The notes: generated from the letters alone by a model not told the origin. A DNA stretch of 37,848 nucleotides from Companilactobacillus jidongensis (GCF_003946575.1 NZ_RHOP01000024.1:1-37848), one strand, 5' to 3'. Numbered from the stretch's first letter, positions 8,758 through 15,111 are shown. A program made the numbers and translations.

Positions 8758-8922
8758 TTTTTGAGTATCAACCAGTAGTAGTTATCCCAAAAATAAGTTA
8801 TACTAATAAGCGTGGGATGAATTAGTTATCCCCAGGGAGACAACTATTGTTGTCGTATTAAAATTGGACACAGAATTTAAAATTATAAAAAAGACTTATC
8901 ATTAAAAGTTGGCTATCCAAGA

Positions 8923-8976
8923 TTCACAATATTTTCATAATTAACAAACAAATACTTCATGATAGGCCTGTATTAT
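8923..8976 (+). promoter_or_regulatory. Response-regulator-type promoter of small RNA B
   Basis: TTCACA at 8923, TTCATA at 8934 (+11) and TTCATG at 8956 (+22), then nine bases and the -10 TATTAT (8971-8976). Offsets are identical to copies A and C although the bases between them differ. Confidence 0.65.
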
Positions 8977-8982
8977 ATAAAT

Positions 8983-9079
8983 TGTAGATAAGAGATACAA
9001 GAAATCCCTTTTCTCATCCCCCCTATAACAATATTTAATCCCCTATAAAAAGACCACTCTTCCCCGGAGTGGTTTTTTT
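8983..9079 (+). ncRNA. C-rich small RNA, copy B
   Basis: Second member of the family, about 97 nt. It shares TTGTAGATAAGAGATA, CCCTTTTCTCAT, CCCCCCTATAAC and ATTTAATCCCCTA with copy A. The terminator differs: stem ACCACTC/GAGTGGT (9053-9073) with loop TTCCCCG and a T-run. Conservation of the C-rich core and of the loop CCCC, while the stem sequence has changed, suggests that the exposed C tracts are what is selected. Confidence 0.7.
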
Positions 9080-9217
9080 ATTTCTATGAATTTCAAAACA
9101 CTGATATAGCAGTATTTTAAAAATAAAATATATCAATAGATTTCGCGAAATATCAAAAAAGTGAGTCACGATTGAGTCACCAAGATAATAGAAGAATGGC
9201 CGTGAGAAACGTGTTAT

Positions 9218-9246
9218 CGTTAGTCAAAATGACTAGCGATTTTTTG
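9218..9246 (+). terminator. Hairpin with T-run in the accessory region
   Basis: CGTTAGTC pairs with GACTAGCG (one G-T pair) around AAAAT and is followed by ATTTTTTG. It looks like an intrinsic terminator, but no gene ends just before it. It may terminate an undetected small RNA, or be a remnant. Confidence 0.5.
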
Positions 9247-9303
9247 TATAAAAACCGATTTATTTTCCTACTATTATTAGTTTTATATAAATATAGAAAG
9301 GGG

Positions 9304-9463
9304 GTGATGAATATGGATCGTTCAGACCTTCAAAAACGAAAAAAGAGCCCACACCAACTTAGTCATTGCAGTGATATAGTTAATAGTAGCTCTTATAGCA
9401 TTCTTCAGAGGAGGTTTGCGCCTCTTTACTGTACATGAATCATATCATCAAATAGAAGGATAA
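9304..9463 (+). pseudogene. Remnant of a small membrane peptide gene
   Basis: After a good ribosome binding site (AAGGGGGTG) a frame begins MNMDRSDLQK. Another frame of the same DNA reads NEKRAHTNLVIAVI, a TAG stop, then LIVALIAFFRGG. Together these look like one small peptide with a hydrophobic helix, broken by a frameshift in the A-rich stretch near 9330 and a CAG-to-TAG-like stop. The alternative is an intact but unlikely 43-residue ORF in the first frame. The family is not recognised; small membrane toxins are possible. A hairpin AGAGG..CCTCT lies inside the 3' part. Confidence 0.35.
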
Positions 9464-9470
9464 TAATACT

Positions 9471-9575
9471 ATGAAAATTGAAACAAAACAAAAATTGACA
9501 ACAATAATTTTAGTTGTTGGATTAACATTATCAATAATCACTCTCATAAAAAAAACAGAGGTAATCAATGACTGA
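9471..9575 (+). CDS. Small single-helix membrane peptide (34 aa)
   Basis: A 34-residue ORF: a charged N-terminus MKIETKQK, one hydrophobic segment of about 18 residues (TTIILVVGLTLSIITLI), then a short charged tail. AGAAGGA lies about 10 bases before the ATG. Its 3' end overlaps the next small ORF by eight bases, suggesting co-translation. It is the first of three coupled small genes ending in one terminator. Function unknown; topology resembles small toxins or subunits of membrane complexes, but that is only a resemblance. Confidence 0.5.
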   Translation: MKIETKQKLTTIILVVGLTLSIITLIKKTEVIND

Positions 9576-9747
9576 AAATAAACAAACAATTGCTAATAAA
9601 AAATGGCAAGACAAAAACCGCGAACATACTCGATACTTAAGAAATAGATCAGCTGCTAGAAATTTCATAAAAAAACAAGCCGAACTAGATGATATTGCAG
9701 AATTAAAAGAGTTAATAAAAAAACGTGAGAATGAATTAATTATATGA
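9568..9747 (+). CDS. Small basic protein of unknown function (59 aa)
   Basis: A 59-residue, strongly charged, helix-rich protein (NKKWQDKNREHTRYLRNRSA... then AELDDIAELKELIKKREN). The pattern of a basic N-terminal half and a heptad-like C-terminal half resembles small uncharacterised Firmicutes proteins often found in accessory DNA, and could be a small DNA-binding or antitoxin-like protein. GAGG lies before the ATG. It overlaps both neighbours (eight bases upstream, four bases ATGA downstream), so the trio is very likely translated as a unit. Confidence 0.6.
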   Translation: MTENKQTIANKKWQDKNREHTRYLRNRSAARNFIKKQAELDDIAELKELIKKRENELII

Positions 9748-9932
9748 AAAGCATCATAGCTACCGTTAAATTTTTAACTGATTACAATTTCATAAAATCA
9801 CTTAGAAAATTATTCTTTTGGCTGATAATTATCACATTTTTCATTTCTACAGATTTATGTGCTACATTCCTGCTATTGTGGTTATTATTTTGGATAATCT
9901 CAATATTACATTTATATTTAACGCGCAAATAA
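9744..9932 (+). CDS. Small membrane protein of unknown function (62 aa)
   Basis: A 62-residue hydrophobic protein with two predicted membrane helices (around residues 20-38 and 39-58), with a basic start and end. The ATG overlaps the previous stop as ATGA. It is followed immediately by a perfect 13-bp palindromic terminator, so it closes the three-gene unit. No family recognised. Confidence 0.55.
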   Translation: MKSIIATVKFLTDYNFIKSLRKLFFWLIIITFFISTDLCATFLLLWLLFWIISILHLYLTRK

Positions 9933-9960
9933 CCCTCTATCAATTGATAGAGGGTTATTT
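9929..9960 (+). terminator. Terminator of the three-gene small-protein unit
   Basis: A perfect palindrome AACCCTCTATCAA/TTGATAGAGGGTT at 9931-9956 followed by ATTTGTGT. The same dyad can also serve minus-strand transcription. Confidence 0.6.
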
Positions 9961-9963
9961 GTG

Positions 9964-10060
9964 TCAGTGGTTTCCACCGCCAATTGTATATGTAGCTTCA
10001 ATATATTGATTAGTAGCAACTTGCATATAATTTCCAATTTATCCACCGTGGAATAGCTTT
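9964..10060 (-). pseudogene. Remnant of a SLAP-like surface protein gene
   Basis: On the minus strand, the last 20 codons before the stop at 9964 read MQVATNQYIEATYTIGGGNH. This resembles the ends of the SLAP-like repeats elsewhere in the window (YYRVATNEFVKASSVYEY, YYRIATNEFVRADDINL). Upstream the frame is broken by stops and frameshifts, so this is the 3' stump of a surface protein, not a gene. The match is short, so confidence is limited. Confidence 0.4.
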
Positions 10061-10194
10061 AGTCTTCATCTTACTTTGATGGATATACCCGCAAACTTCA
10101 ATATCTATTAGAAAAAAGTGGCATATTAATTGCATCTGGAAGTGCATTCCTGCTTTGATATAATTTAATTAATTATATTATGGGGGAATTTATT

Positions 10195-10980
10195 ATGAAC
10201 AATGGGGAATTTCATTCTAGATCAGAAAAACATAGACGTCAGCACAAGATAAAAAGGCCATTTTATAAAAAATCGTGGTTTATAGTTCTAATGTCCTTGC
10301 TAGCTATCGTTATTTTGGTTAATATTTTCTCGCCAAACAAAAGTGAAGATGAAATATATTTAAAAATTAAAAATCAAAACGTTACATTAAACAATAAAAT
10401 AAGAGCAGATATTAAATTTGACACTAATCCTGATAATAAATTTAAATTAACTGACAGTAATGGCGATTTAGTATATTCTGACCGTGCAACAAATAGGAAA
10501 TGGGATACATTAACCATGGTTATGTCGGGTAAATATAAATTGACTGTGTATAAAAATGGCAAATCGTTATCAAAAAAAATAACTGTTAAGCCACTTATTA
10601 TTTCAACTAAGCAAAAGCCATCTACCGATAGTAAAGAAAATTCTAATGTAAGTACGGGTAGTGCTGACGAGGTTCCTGTAGAATACTCCAATGCGTTTGT
10701 TCAAGCAAGACAATATTCGGATATGATGAGCATGTCTAAACAAGCTATATTTGAACAACTAAGTTCTCCGGACGGTGGCAAGTTTCCGACTGAAGCAGCA
10801 CAATATGCTGTAGACAATTTACAAGCTGATTATAATAAAAATGCACTAGAATCAGCTAAGACTTATCAAAAAGAAATGAATATGTCCAATGAAGATATTC
10901 GTCAGCAGTTAGCATCTCCAGATGGTGGTAAATTCACACAAGCTGAAGCTAACTATGCAATAGCACATTTAAGTGATTAA
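10195..10980 (+). CDS. Membrane-anchored protein with two Ltp-type (PF07553) repeats
   Basis: A 261-residue protein. Residues 1-25 are basic, a single membrane helix follows (about 26-46, WFIVLMSLLAIVILVNIF), then a domain of about 90 residues and a Ser/Thr/Lys-rich linker. The C-terminus has two copies of a ~45-residue repeat, AFVQARQYSDMMSMSKQAI.. and ALESAKTYQKEMNMSNEDI.., each ending SPDGGKFPTEAAQYAVDNL or similar. These match the Ltp host-surface repeat family known from the superinfection-exclusion lipoprotein of Streptococcus phage TP-J34. There is no lipobox; an N-terminal helix replaces it. The ATG at 10195 has GGGGGA eight bases upstream; the ATG at 10180 has no such site. An extended -10 (TGATATAAT) lies at 10157-10165. 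Confidence 0.75.
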   Translation: MNNGEFHSRSEKHRRQHKIKRPFYKKSWFIVLMSLLAIVILVNIFSPNKSEDEIYLKIKNQNVTLNNKIRADIKFDTNPDNKFKLTDSNGDLVYSDRATNRKWDTLTMVMSGKYKLTVYKNGKSLSKKITVKPLIISTKQKPSTDSKENSNVSTGSADEVPVEYSNAFVQARQYSDMMSMSKQAIFEQLSSPDGGKFPTEAAQYAVDNLQADYNKNALESAKTYQKEMNMSNEDIRQQLASPDGGKFTQAEANYAIAHLSD

Positions 10981-11048
10981 TATATCAAAATCATGAAAGT
11001 AAGTGATGCCCCACTCTAAAACGTCCACACGGCATCAGGAAAAAACAA

Positions 11049-11219
11049 ATGATATCAATAACACAGTACAAAACTAAAAAGGTAAAGTTTATCTATGATA
11101 ATCCCATAGAAGAGATAATTGTGCCAAAATGATAAGAAGAGATATCTGATTTATTTGACAGCAATTTTTTGAATCATGATGAATTAGAATATTATTTAGA
11201 ATGTATCAACGATAAATAG
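11049..11219 (+). pseudogene. Small gene broken by tandem stop codons
   Basis: ATG at 11049 opens a 27-codon frame (MISITQYKTKKVKFIYDNPI...). It meets TGA TAA at 11130-11135 and then continues in the same frame for 27 codons rich in acidic residues (EEISDLFDSNF...LEYYLECINDK) to a TAG. The composition is protein-like on both sides, so it is probably a decayed gene of about 56 codons. Family not recognised. Confidence 0.35.
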
Positions 11220-11222
11220 TAA

Positions 11223-11332
11223 AGCAAAAAAAACAGCTCTGTACAATGTACAGAGCTGTTTCGGTGGTAAGGTGCGAAGATCTTCCAAACGCTTGCGCGC
11301 CGACCTCTTACCCTTACCTCGGTTTGGCACCA
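11223..11332 (-). ncRNA. Structured small RNA of unknown family
   Basis: A minus-strand transcript of about 105 nt is predicted. It has a near-consensus promoter, a GC-rich self-complementary body and a very strong terminator (13-bp perfect stem AACAGCTCTGTAC/GTACAGAGCTGTT at 11232-11260, then eight T). In the body GGTGC pairs with GCACC, CCAAAC with GTTTGG, and GGTAAGG can pair with CCTTACC. GC content is far above the surroundings. It has no RBS-led ORF. It is not recognisable as tRNA, 4.5S, 6S or tmRNA by their key motifs. It lies just past the LacI-family gene, but its own promoter suggests independent expression. Confidence 0.6.
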
Positions 11333-11338
11333 TTTGTA

Positions 11339-11367
11339 AGTATGCCTGTTATATGCCAACAAGTCAA
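11339..11367 (-). promoter_or_regulatory. Promoter of the structured small RNA
   Basis: Minus strand: TTGACT (11362-11367), 17 bases, CATACT (11339-11344). The -35 overlaps the stop codon of the LacI-family gene. This is one of the better sigma-A matches in the window, which argues for a dedicated small RNA rather than a mere 3' untranslated region. Confidence 0.65.
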
Positions 11368-12356
11368 TTCAAAATTTCATCGATCTCATCTTCATAATCA
11401 GTTGGATCCTCTAATTTACCCCGACGAATGAACTTTGAAGGGATCGACTTCTTGATGATCTCGTCCTTAAACAACAAATTAAAAGCTTCTTCACCTATAT
11501 CTTCTAATCGATGATCTATAGTTGAAAAATTCATTAAAAATCCAATCGGCAAATTCTCTTGTCCAATGACTTCAACATCTTCACGATGTAATTCTTGCAA
11601 TTGACGCATGGCTCCAGCTGCAATCTCATCGCCATTGCTAAAAATAACTTGAAGTTTTTTATCATAATTCAAAAATTGAGCTGTGGCGGTTATTCCGTCA
11701 AACATCGTTCTTGATTCTCTAAACAGCAATTGGTCATTAATTTCTTCACCAAAAACTTCTCTATATGCTTCGGTCGTTAGCAAGGCACTCTGACTAGTAT
11801 TCTCACTTCGACTGACCGTCATACCTATATGTGTGTATCCGCTGTTCTTTAATACTTTCAAGGCTTGTACAAATGAATCTTTGCGGTCAGTAAAAGCGCT
11901 GGAGATAGGATAGTCAAACGTATTTTCGCAACAGGTTATTGGTCCAAATTTTTGATATTCAACAATTTTGTCGAACGAAATCGAACGAGAAGTAAAAATT
12001 AGTCCATCAAATGCATGATGCTTAAGCATATCCAAGAAATATATTTCTTGATCCTGATTATAATTCGACTGCAAAAGAGTCGCTTGATAGTTATGAGCAA
12101 AGGCCGCACTGATGATTGAATCAGCCAATTTCTGAAAATATGGATGGTTGATATATGGCAAAACTATTCCAACTCGAGATGTCTTACCTAGGCTAAGTGC
12201 GCGTGCCATATCATTTCGTTGATAATTCAAACTTTGCATGGCATCTTCAATGTCTTGTTGAGTTTTTGCGGATACATAGCCTTGATTATTAATAACCCGC
12301 GAAACTGTCGATATAGAATGTCCAGATACTTTGGCCACATCACGAATATTTGACAT
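11364..12356 (-). CDS. LacI-family transcriptional regulator
   Basis: A 330-residue repressor. The N-terminal helix-turn-helix is classic (IRDVAKVSGHSISTVSRVINNQGYVS) with the hinge region to residue ~60, followed by the periplasmic-binding-like effector domain. The inducer is not evident, and no sugar-utilisation genes are adjacent. Upstream, a palindrome GAACCGGTTC lies between the predicted -35 and -10, consistent with autoregulation. Only the small RNA follows it. Confidence 0.9.
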   Translation of the reverse strand: MSNIRDVAKVSGHSISTVSRVINNQGYVSAKTQQDIEDAMQSLNYQRNDMARALSLGKTSRVGIVLPYINHPYFQKLADSIISAAFAHNYQATLLQSNYNQDQEIYFLDMLKHHAFDGLIFTSRSISFDKIVEYQKFGPITCCENTFDYPISSAFTDRKDSFVQALKVLKNSGYTHIGMTVSRSENTSQSALLTTEAYREVFGEEINDQLLFRESRTMFDGITATAQFLNYDKKLQVIFSNGDEIAAGAMRQLQELHREDVEVIGQENLPIGFLMNFSTIDHRLEDIGEEAFNLLFKDEIIKKSIPSKFIRRGKLEDPTDYEDEIDEILN

Positions 12357-12383
12357 ATTTTTCCACCTTTCTTCACTACTACT

Positions 12384-12414
12384 AATATAACTTATCGAAC
12401 CGGTTCTATATCAA
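12384..12414 (-). promoter_or_regulatory. Promoter and putative operator of the LacI-family gene
   Basis: On the minus strand, TTGATA (12409-12414), a 19-base spacer and TATATT (12384-12389). The spacer contains the palindrome GAACCGGTTC (12397-12406) with the central CCGG, shaped like a LacI-family operator. Binding there would block polymerase. Confidence 0.5.
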
Positions 12415-12528
12415 CAATTCGTTAAATTGTCTATTCTAGTAAATTAATATTAAATATTTTGAGATTGTTAGCTTACGTTCTTGATATTTTTAAATTTATA
12501 TCAAGTTAAAAGGCAATTTTTGAAAAAG

Positions 12529-12582
12529 TTCACACTTTCTTCACATTTAGAAAACAAATGATTCACACTTAGCCTGTATATT
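12529..12582 (+). promoter_or_regulatory. Response-regulator-type promoter of small RNA C
   Basis: TTCACA at 12529, 12540 (+11) and 12562 (+22), then nine bases (CTTAGCCTG) and the -10 TATATT (12577-12582). All three half-sites are perfect TTCACA, so this is the best copy of the operator. Confidence 0.7.
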
Positions 12583-12588
12583 AGTACT

Positions 12589-12690
12589 TGTAGATGAGAG
12601 ACATAAGCCTTTCACCTCATCCCCCCTATAACATATATTTAATCCCCTAAAAACACTTAAGAAGCATCCCTCCCCAGGATGCTTCTTTTA
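12589..12690 (+). ncRNA. C-rich small RNA, copy C
   Basis: About 100 nt. GATGAG and CTCATC form a perfect 6-bp 5' stem. This is followed by CCCCCCTATAACATATATTT, AATCCCCTAA, and a terminator stem AAGAAGCATCC/GGATGCTTCTT with loop CTCCCCA and a T-run. It lies 3.9 kb from copy A but shares most of its sequence, including the terminator loop. No coding potential is seen. Confidence 0.72.
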
Positions 12691-12749
12691 TTTTTTATTA
12701 GAAATATATTTTTTAAAATGGTACACTAAGTACCTAATTTAATAGTGCG

Positions 12750-12806
12750 TATAATTAATCAGCACACCAACCGAGATAAAACTCGTTTGGCGTGCTTTTT
12801 TCTTTT
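12750..12806 (+). terminator. Hairpin terminator (possible attenuator) before the DUF2798 gene
   Basis: AGCAC-CCAA-CGAG pairs with CTCG-TTGG-GTGCT across a loop of ATAAAA, followed by TTTTTTC. A TATAAT (12750-12755) sits directly before it, so a transcript from there would meet the hairpin almost at once. It may be a leader attenuator for the next gene or an ordinary terminator of a very short RNA. Confidence 0.5.
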
Positions 12807-12837
12807 TGCACTAAAACAATAAAGGAGTGTTCTATTT

Positions 12838-13320
12838 TTGGAATTTCAACAAAGACTACCGCATAACTTGCGAGAAACAATCATCTTCATGGCAATAATC
12901 TCAATCATTTCCGTAAACATCATTGCACCAGTAATAACTGGCTTGGAAATTGGCTTTTCAATTTCTCATTATTTGATGGTTCTAAAACAATTACCATTAC
13001 TTTGGCTAAGCGTGATCATTCTAGTAGTTGCGACACAGAAACCAGCGGAAAAACTAGGCAGTTATTTCTTAGATAATAATTCAAGTTTTCGTTCCACCAT
13101 GTTTATCAATGCCGCCTGTAATGTATTATTGATGTCACTAGTATTAACAATTGTTGGCACTTGGATCGGTACCGGCAATATCACGATGGATCCAATCGTT
13201 AATTTCTTCGCCAAATGGCCACGCAATTATACGATTGCCTTAATCATTGAAGCATTCGTTGCTCAACCAATTGCTCGTGGTGCCATGTCACTGATGCATC
13301 GTCAAATGGTTTTAGACTAA
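12838..13320 (+). CDS. DUF2798 family membrane protein
   Basis: A 160-residue integral membrane protein with four predicted helices, arranged as two repeats of a helix pair. The features LPHNLRETIIFMAIIS at the start and EAFVAQPIARGAMS near the end are those of the DUF2798 family, whose function is unknown. The start is a TTG at 12838, with AAAGGAGTG about 10 bases upstream; no ATG fits. It is a single gene, convergent with menG, with which it shares a terminator. Confidence 0.75.
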   Translation: MEFQQRLPHNLRETIIFMAIISIISVNIIAPVITGLEIGFSISHYLMVLKQLPLLWLSVIILVVATQKPAEKLGSYFLDNNSSFRSTMFINAACNVLLMSLVLTIVGTWIGTGNITMDPIVNFFAKWPRNYTIALIIEAFVAQPIARGAMSLMHRQMVLD

Positions 13321-13330
13321 ATCGATAAAC

Positions 13331-13361
13331 AAAAAGTAGGACTCAATGTCCTACTTTTTTT
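13331..13361. terminator. Bidirectional terminator between DUF2798 gene and menG
   Basis: AAAAAGTAGGAC, loop TCAAT, GTCCTACTTTTT. It is A/T-flanked on both sides and serves both converging genes. Confidence 0.87.
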
Positions 13362-14058
13362 GACCAAAATGAATTGCGGCTGCCTTAAACATCAAGTCTT
13401 TGACTTTAACATTTTCAAATCCAGCCTGATGATACATATCAATTAATTGTGTAATACTGACAAATTTATTAACTGAGTCGTCCAAATATTGATATTCATT
13501 TTTTTTAGAAACAAAAAGTTTACCCATCATTGGCATCAGCTTATTAAAATACACTTGCCACCCTAGGCGAATCACCGGAGTCTCGACCTTGTAAGCTTCT
13601 AAACAAACTATCTGACCACCCGGTCTGAGAACCCGATAGATTTCCTTTAGAACCGCATTAGCATCTGGCACATTGCGCAGGCCAAAACCTATTGTAACAA
13701 CGTCAAAGCTGTTATCGAGAAAAGTCAGGTTCATCGCATCACCCGCTAACAATTCAACGTTTTCTAATCCGGATTTCCCAACTTTACTTTGACCGATCTT
13801 AAGCATTTCTTGACTAAAATCCATGCCAGAAACTTTTGCCAGCGGAAATCTTTTCCCTAATAGGATGGTCCAGTCGGCCGTTCCACAGCAAAGATCCAAG
13901 ATACGTTTAGGGTGATTATTGATCATGTCAGTTGCTTTAGTACGCCATTTACTGTGTGTTCCCAAGCTCATGATCGAATTCATCTTATCGTAATCAGTCG
14001 CAATAGAATTAAATACATTTCTGACATCGTGTTCAGGAACCTTATTCGTTAAAGCCAA
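13351..14058 (-). CDS. menG: Demethylmenaquinone methyltransferase
   Basis: A 235-residue SAM-dependent methyltransferase that makes menaquinone from demethylmenaquinone. The SAM motif ILDLCCGTADWT (about residues 53-64) and the UbiE/MenG signatures GFGLRNVPD and VLRPGGQIVCLE are present. The start codon is TTG at 14058, with GGGGTG at good spacing. It follows the histidine phosphatase gene by 14 bases and is likely co-transcribed. Its presence fits a quinone-using cell and makes the flavin/haem electron-transfer cluster at 20-24 kb easier to interpret. Confidence 0.93.
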   Translation of the reverse strand: MALTNKVPEHDVRNVFNSIATDYDKMNSIMSLGTHSKWRTKATDMINNHPKRILDLCCGTADWTILLGKRFPLAKVSGMDFSQEMLKIGQSKVGKSGLENVELLAGDAMNLTFLDNSFDVVTIGFGLRNVPDANAVLKEIYRVLRPGGQIVCLEAYKVETPVIRLGWQVYFNKLMPMMGKLFVSKKNEYQYLDDSVNKFVSITQLIDMYHQAGFENVKVKDLMFKAAAIHFGQKK

Positions 14059-14072
14059 AATTACACCCCGCT

Positions 14073-14681
14073 TTAATCTATGTCATTCTTTCTTCCATAG
14101 TAATTCAAATACTTGTGTCCAGATGCTGAAAGAGTGTACTTCGATACTCCCGCATTATCTGGTTGGATAATTGCTGAAATATCTTCAGCACCAGTTACAA
14201 CCTTTAAGAATGATCGACTAACAAAACCGTGGCAAACAACCATGATTTTTTCGTCACCTTTCTTTGCCATATCATCCATGAAATCTTCAATACGCTTATA
14301 AACATCGGCGTATTCTTCACCGTCTTTGGCATATTTAGTATAGTTAGGTAATAAATAATTATTTTCATCAAATACTTCTGGATATTTAACTTTCAATTCA
14401 GCTTCTGACAATCCATCCCAACTACCGTAGTCAGCTTCATAAAGTCTTTTATCAAGTTTTACTTCATGAATTCCTTGGTTCAAGATTTCAGCAGTTTGCA
14501 CAGCACGCCTCATCGGACTTGAATAAACTTCATCGAACATGTGAACATCAATGTGTTTCTCCAGTTCTTCAACCTGCTTAACTCCGTTGTCATTTAAGGG
14601 TTTATCAGTCGACATACCGTTGATACGGTTTTCATAATTAGTATCTGTTTCTCCGTGTCTTACAATGTACAATTCAACCAT
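14073..14681 (-). CDS. Histidine phosphatase family protein (phosphoglycerate mutase-like)
   Basis: A 202-residue cytoplasmic phosphatase or mutase. The catalytic motif LYIVRHGETDTN begins at residue 4, giving the phospho-accepting His, and the second catalytic His is in VVCHGFVSR. The substrate is not predictable for this family. The open frame reaches 14726, but the ATG at 14681 puts RHGE at its usual distance. The Shine-Dalgarno AGAGGAG is rather far (about 14 bases), which may lower expression. It is likely in an operon with menG. Confidence 0.85.
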   Translation of the reverse strand: MVELYIVRHGETDTNYENRINGMSTDKPLNDNGVKQVEELEKHIDVHMFDEVYSSPMRRAVQTAEILNQGIHEVKLDKRLYEADYGSWDGLSEAELKVKYPEVFDENNYLLPNYTKYAKDGEEYADVYKRIEDFMDDMAKKGDEKIMVVCHGFVSRSFLKVVTGAEDISAIIQPDNAGVSKYTLSASGHKYLNYYGRKNDID

Positions 14682-14741
14682 AGTATAAAAATTTTCTCCT
14701 CTTGTCAGCGCTTTACATTCATACACCTAAGTATTTCATTA

Positions 14742-14770
14742 TTGACAATGCATTTCAACTCTATTATGAT
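14742..14770 (+). promoter_or_regulatory. Promoter of the uracil permease transcript
   Basis: TTGACA (14742-14747), 17 bases, TATGAT (14765-14770). This is a near-consensus sigma-A promoter located just ahead of the PyrR leader. Confidence 0.8.
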
Positions 14771-14776
14771 TAAGAA

Positions 14777-14872
14777 AATAAAATAGTCCTTTAACATTGG
14801 TCCCGTGAGGCTAAAAAGGTACACGTTAAGTCTTTTATTTCGTACAAACACGGGATAGAGGACTATTTTTTT
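14777..14872 (+). promoter_or_regulatory. PyrR-dependent transcription attenuator
   Basis: The leader contains the PyrR RNA-binding loop consensus GTCCCGTGAGGCT (14800-14812) within AGTCCTTTAA...AAAAGG. A terminator follows: AGTCTTTTAT pairs with ATAGAGGACT (14829-14864) before eight T. When UMP or UTP is plentiful, PyrR would hold the anti-antiterminator and allow termination. This is the standard control of pyrimidine genes in Firmicutes. Confidence 0.92.
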
Positions 14873-14874
14873 GC

Positions 14875-15111
14875 AGAGAGCGGAGAAAGACGGGAGATTC
14901 TGAGCACTGCCTAAGATAACGAAGGTGCCAACGCAGTTGGCGCATTTGTTATCTGTAGCAGGCGCAGGAATCTGTCTTTCGGAGCTCGTTTTCGAAAACG
15001 AGTTGCGGCAAGCAAACCTCTGCGCTTACTACGACTAGCGACTTCACCACTTCGTGGCAAATCCGCTAGTCTAGGTAATGCTCAAGGTTTTAACGCTTGC
15101 CTCCACTCTCT
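14875..15111. mobile_element. 237-nt GC-rich, fully folded MITE-like element or structured RNA
   Basis: The element starts AGAGAGCGGAG (14875-14885) and ends CTCCACTCTCT (15101-15111), an inverted pair with one mismatch. Inside are three arms. Arm 1: AAAGAC/GTCTTT, AGATTC/GAATCT, AGATAAC/GTTATCT, GCCAAC/GTTGGC. Arm 2: the perfect 18-base palindrome CTCGTTTTCGAAAACGAG (14985-15002). Arm 3: GGCAAGC/GCTTGCC, AAACCT/AGGTTT, GACTAGCG/CGCTAGTC and CCAC/GTGG. Almost every base is accounted for. It is GC-rich relative to its surroundings, has no ORF, and lies between the PyrR terminator and the permease ribosome binding site. I see no target-site duplication. It is either a non-autonomous mobile repeat or a structured RNA. 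Confidence 0.6.

Noticed and set aside
8758-8922. Repeated GTTATCCC and a GACAAC-TATT-GTTGTC hairpin between small RNA copies A and B
   Set aside because: The hairpin is short, lacks a T-run, and I find no matching promoter or conserved partner in the window, so I do not call a feature.
9172-9438. An 88-codon open frame on the plus strand in the accessory region
   Set aside because: Its first half runs through a hairpin with T-run and lacks a ribosome binding site; its protein has no credible pattern. Only the internal ATG near 9307 has a proper ribosome binding site, and that part looks like a frameshifted remnant.
11003-11036. GATGCC...GGCATC dyad after the Ltp-repeat gene
   Set aside because: Six-base stem with a 20-base loop and no T-run; too weak to call a terminator.
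8655-12690. CRISPR-like array, considered because of the repeated C-rich blocks
   Set aside because: Three copies only, spaced irregularly over 4 kb, each with its own promoter and terminator; no unit repeat-spacer pattern and no cas genes.
14875-15111. tRNA or rRNA fragment as explanation of the GC-rich folded element
   Set aside because: No tRNA T-loop or acceptor pattern and no recognisable rRNA sequence; the terminal inverted repeats fit a repeat element better.
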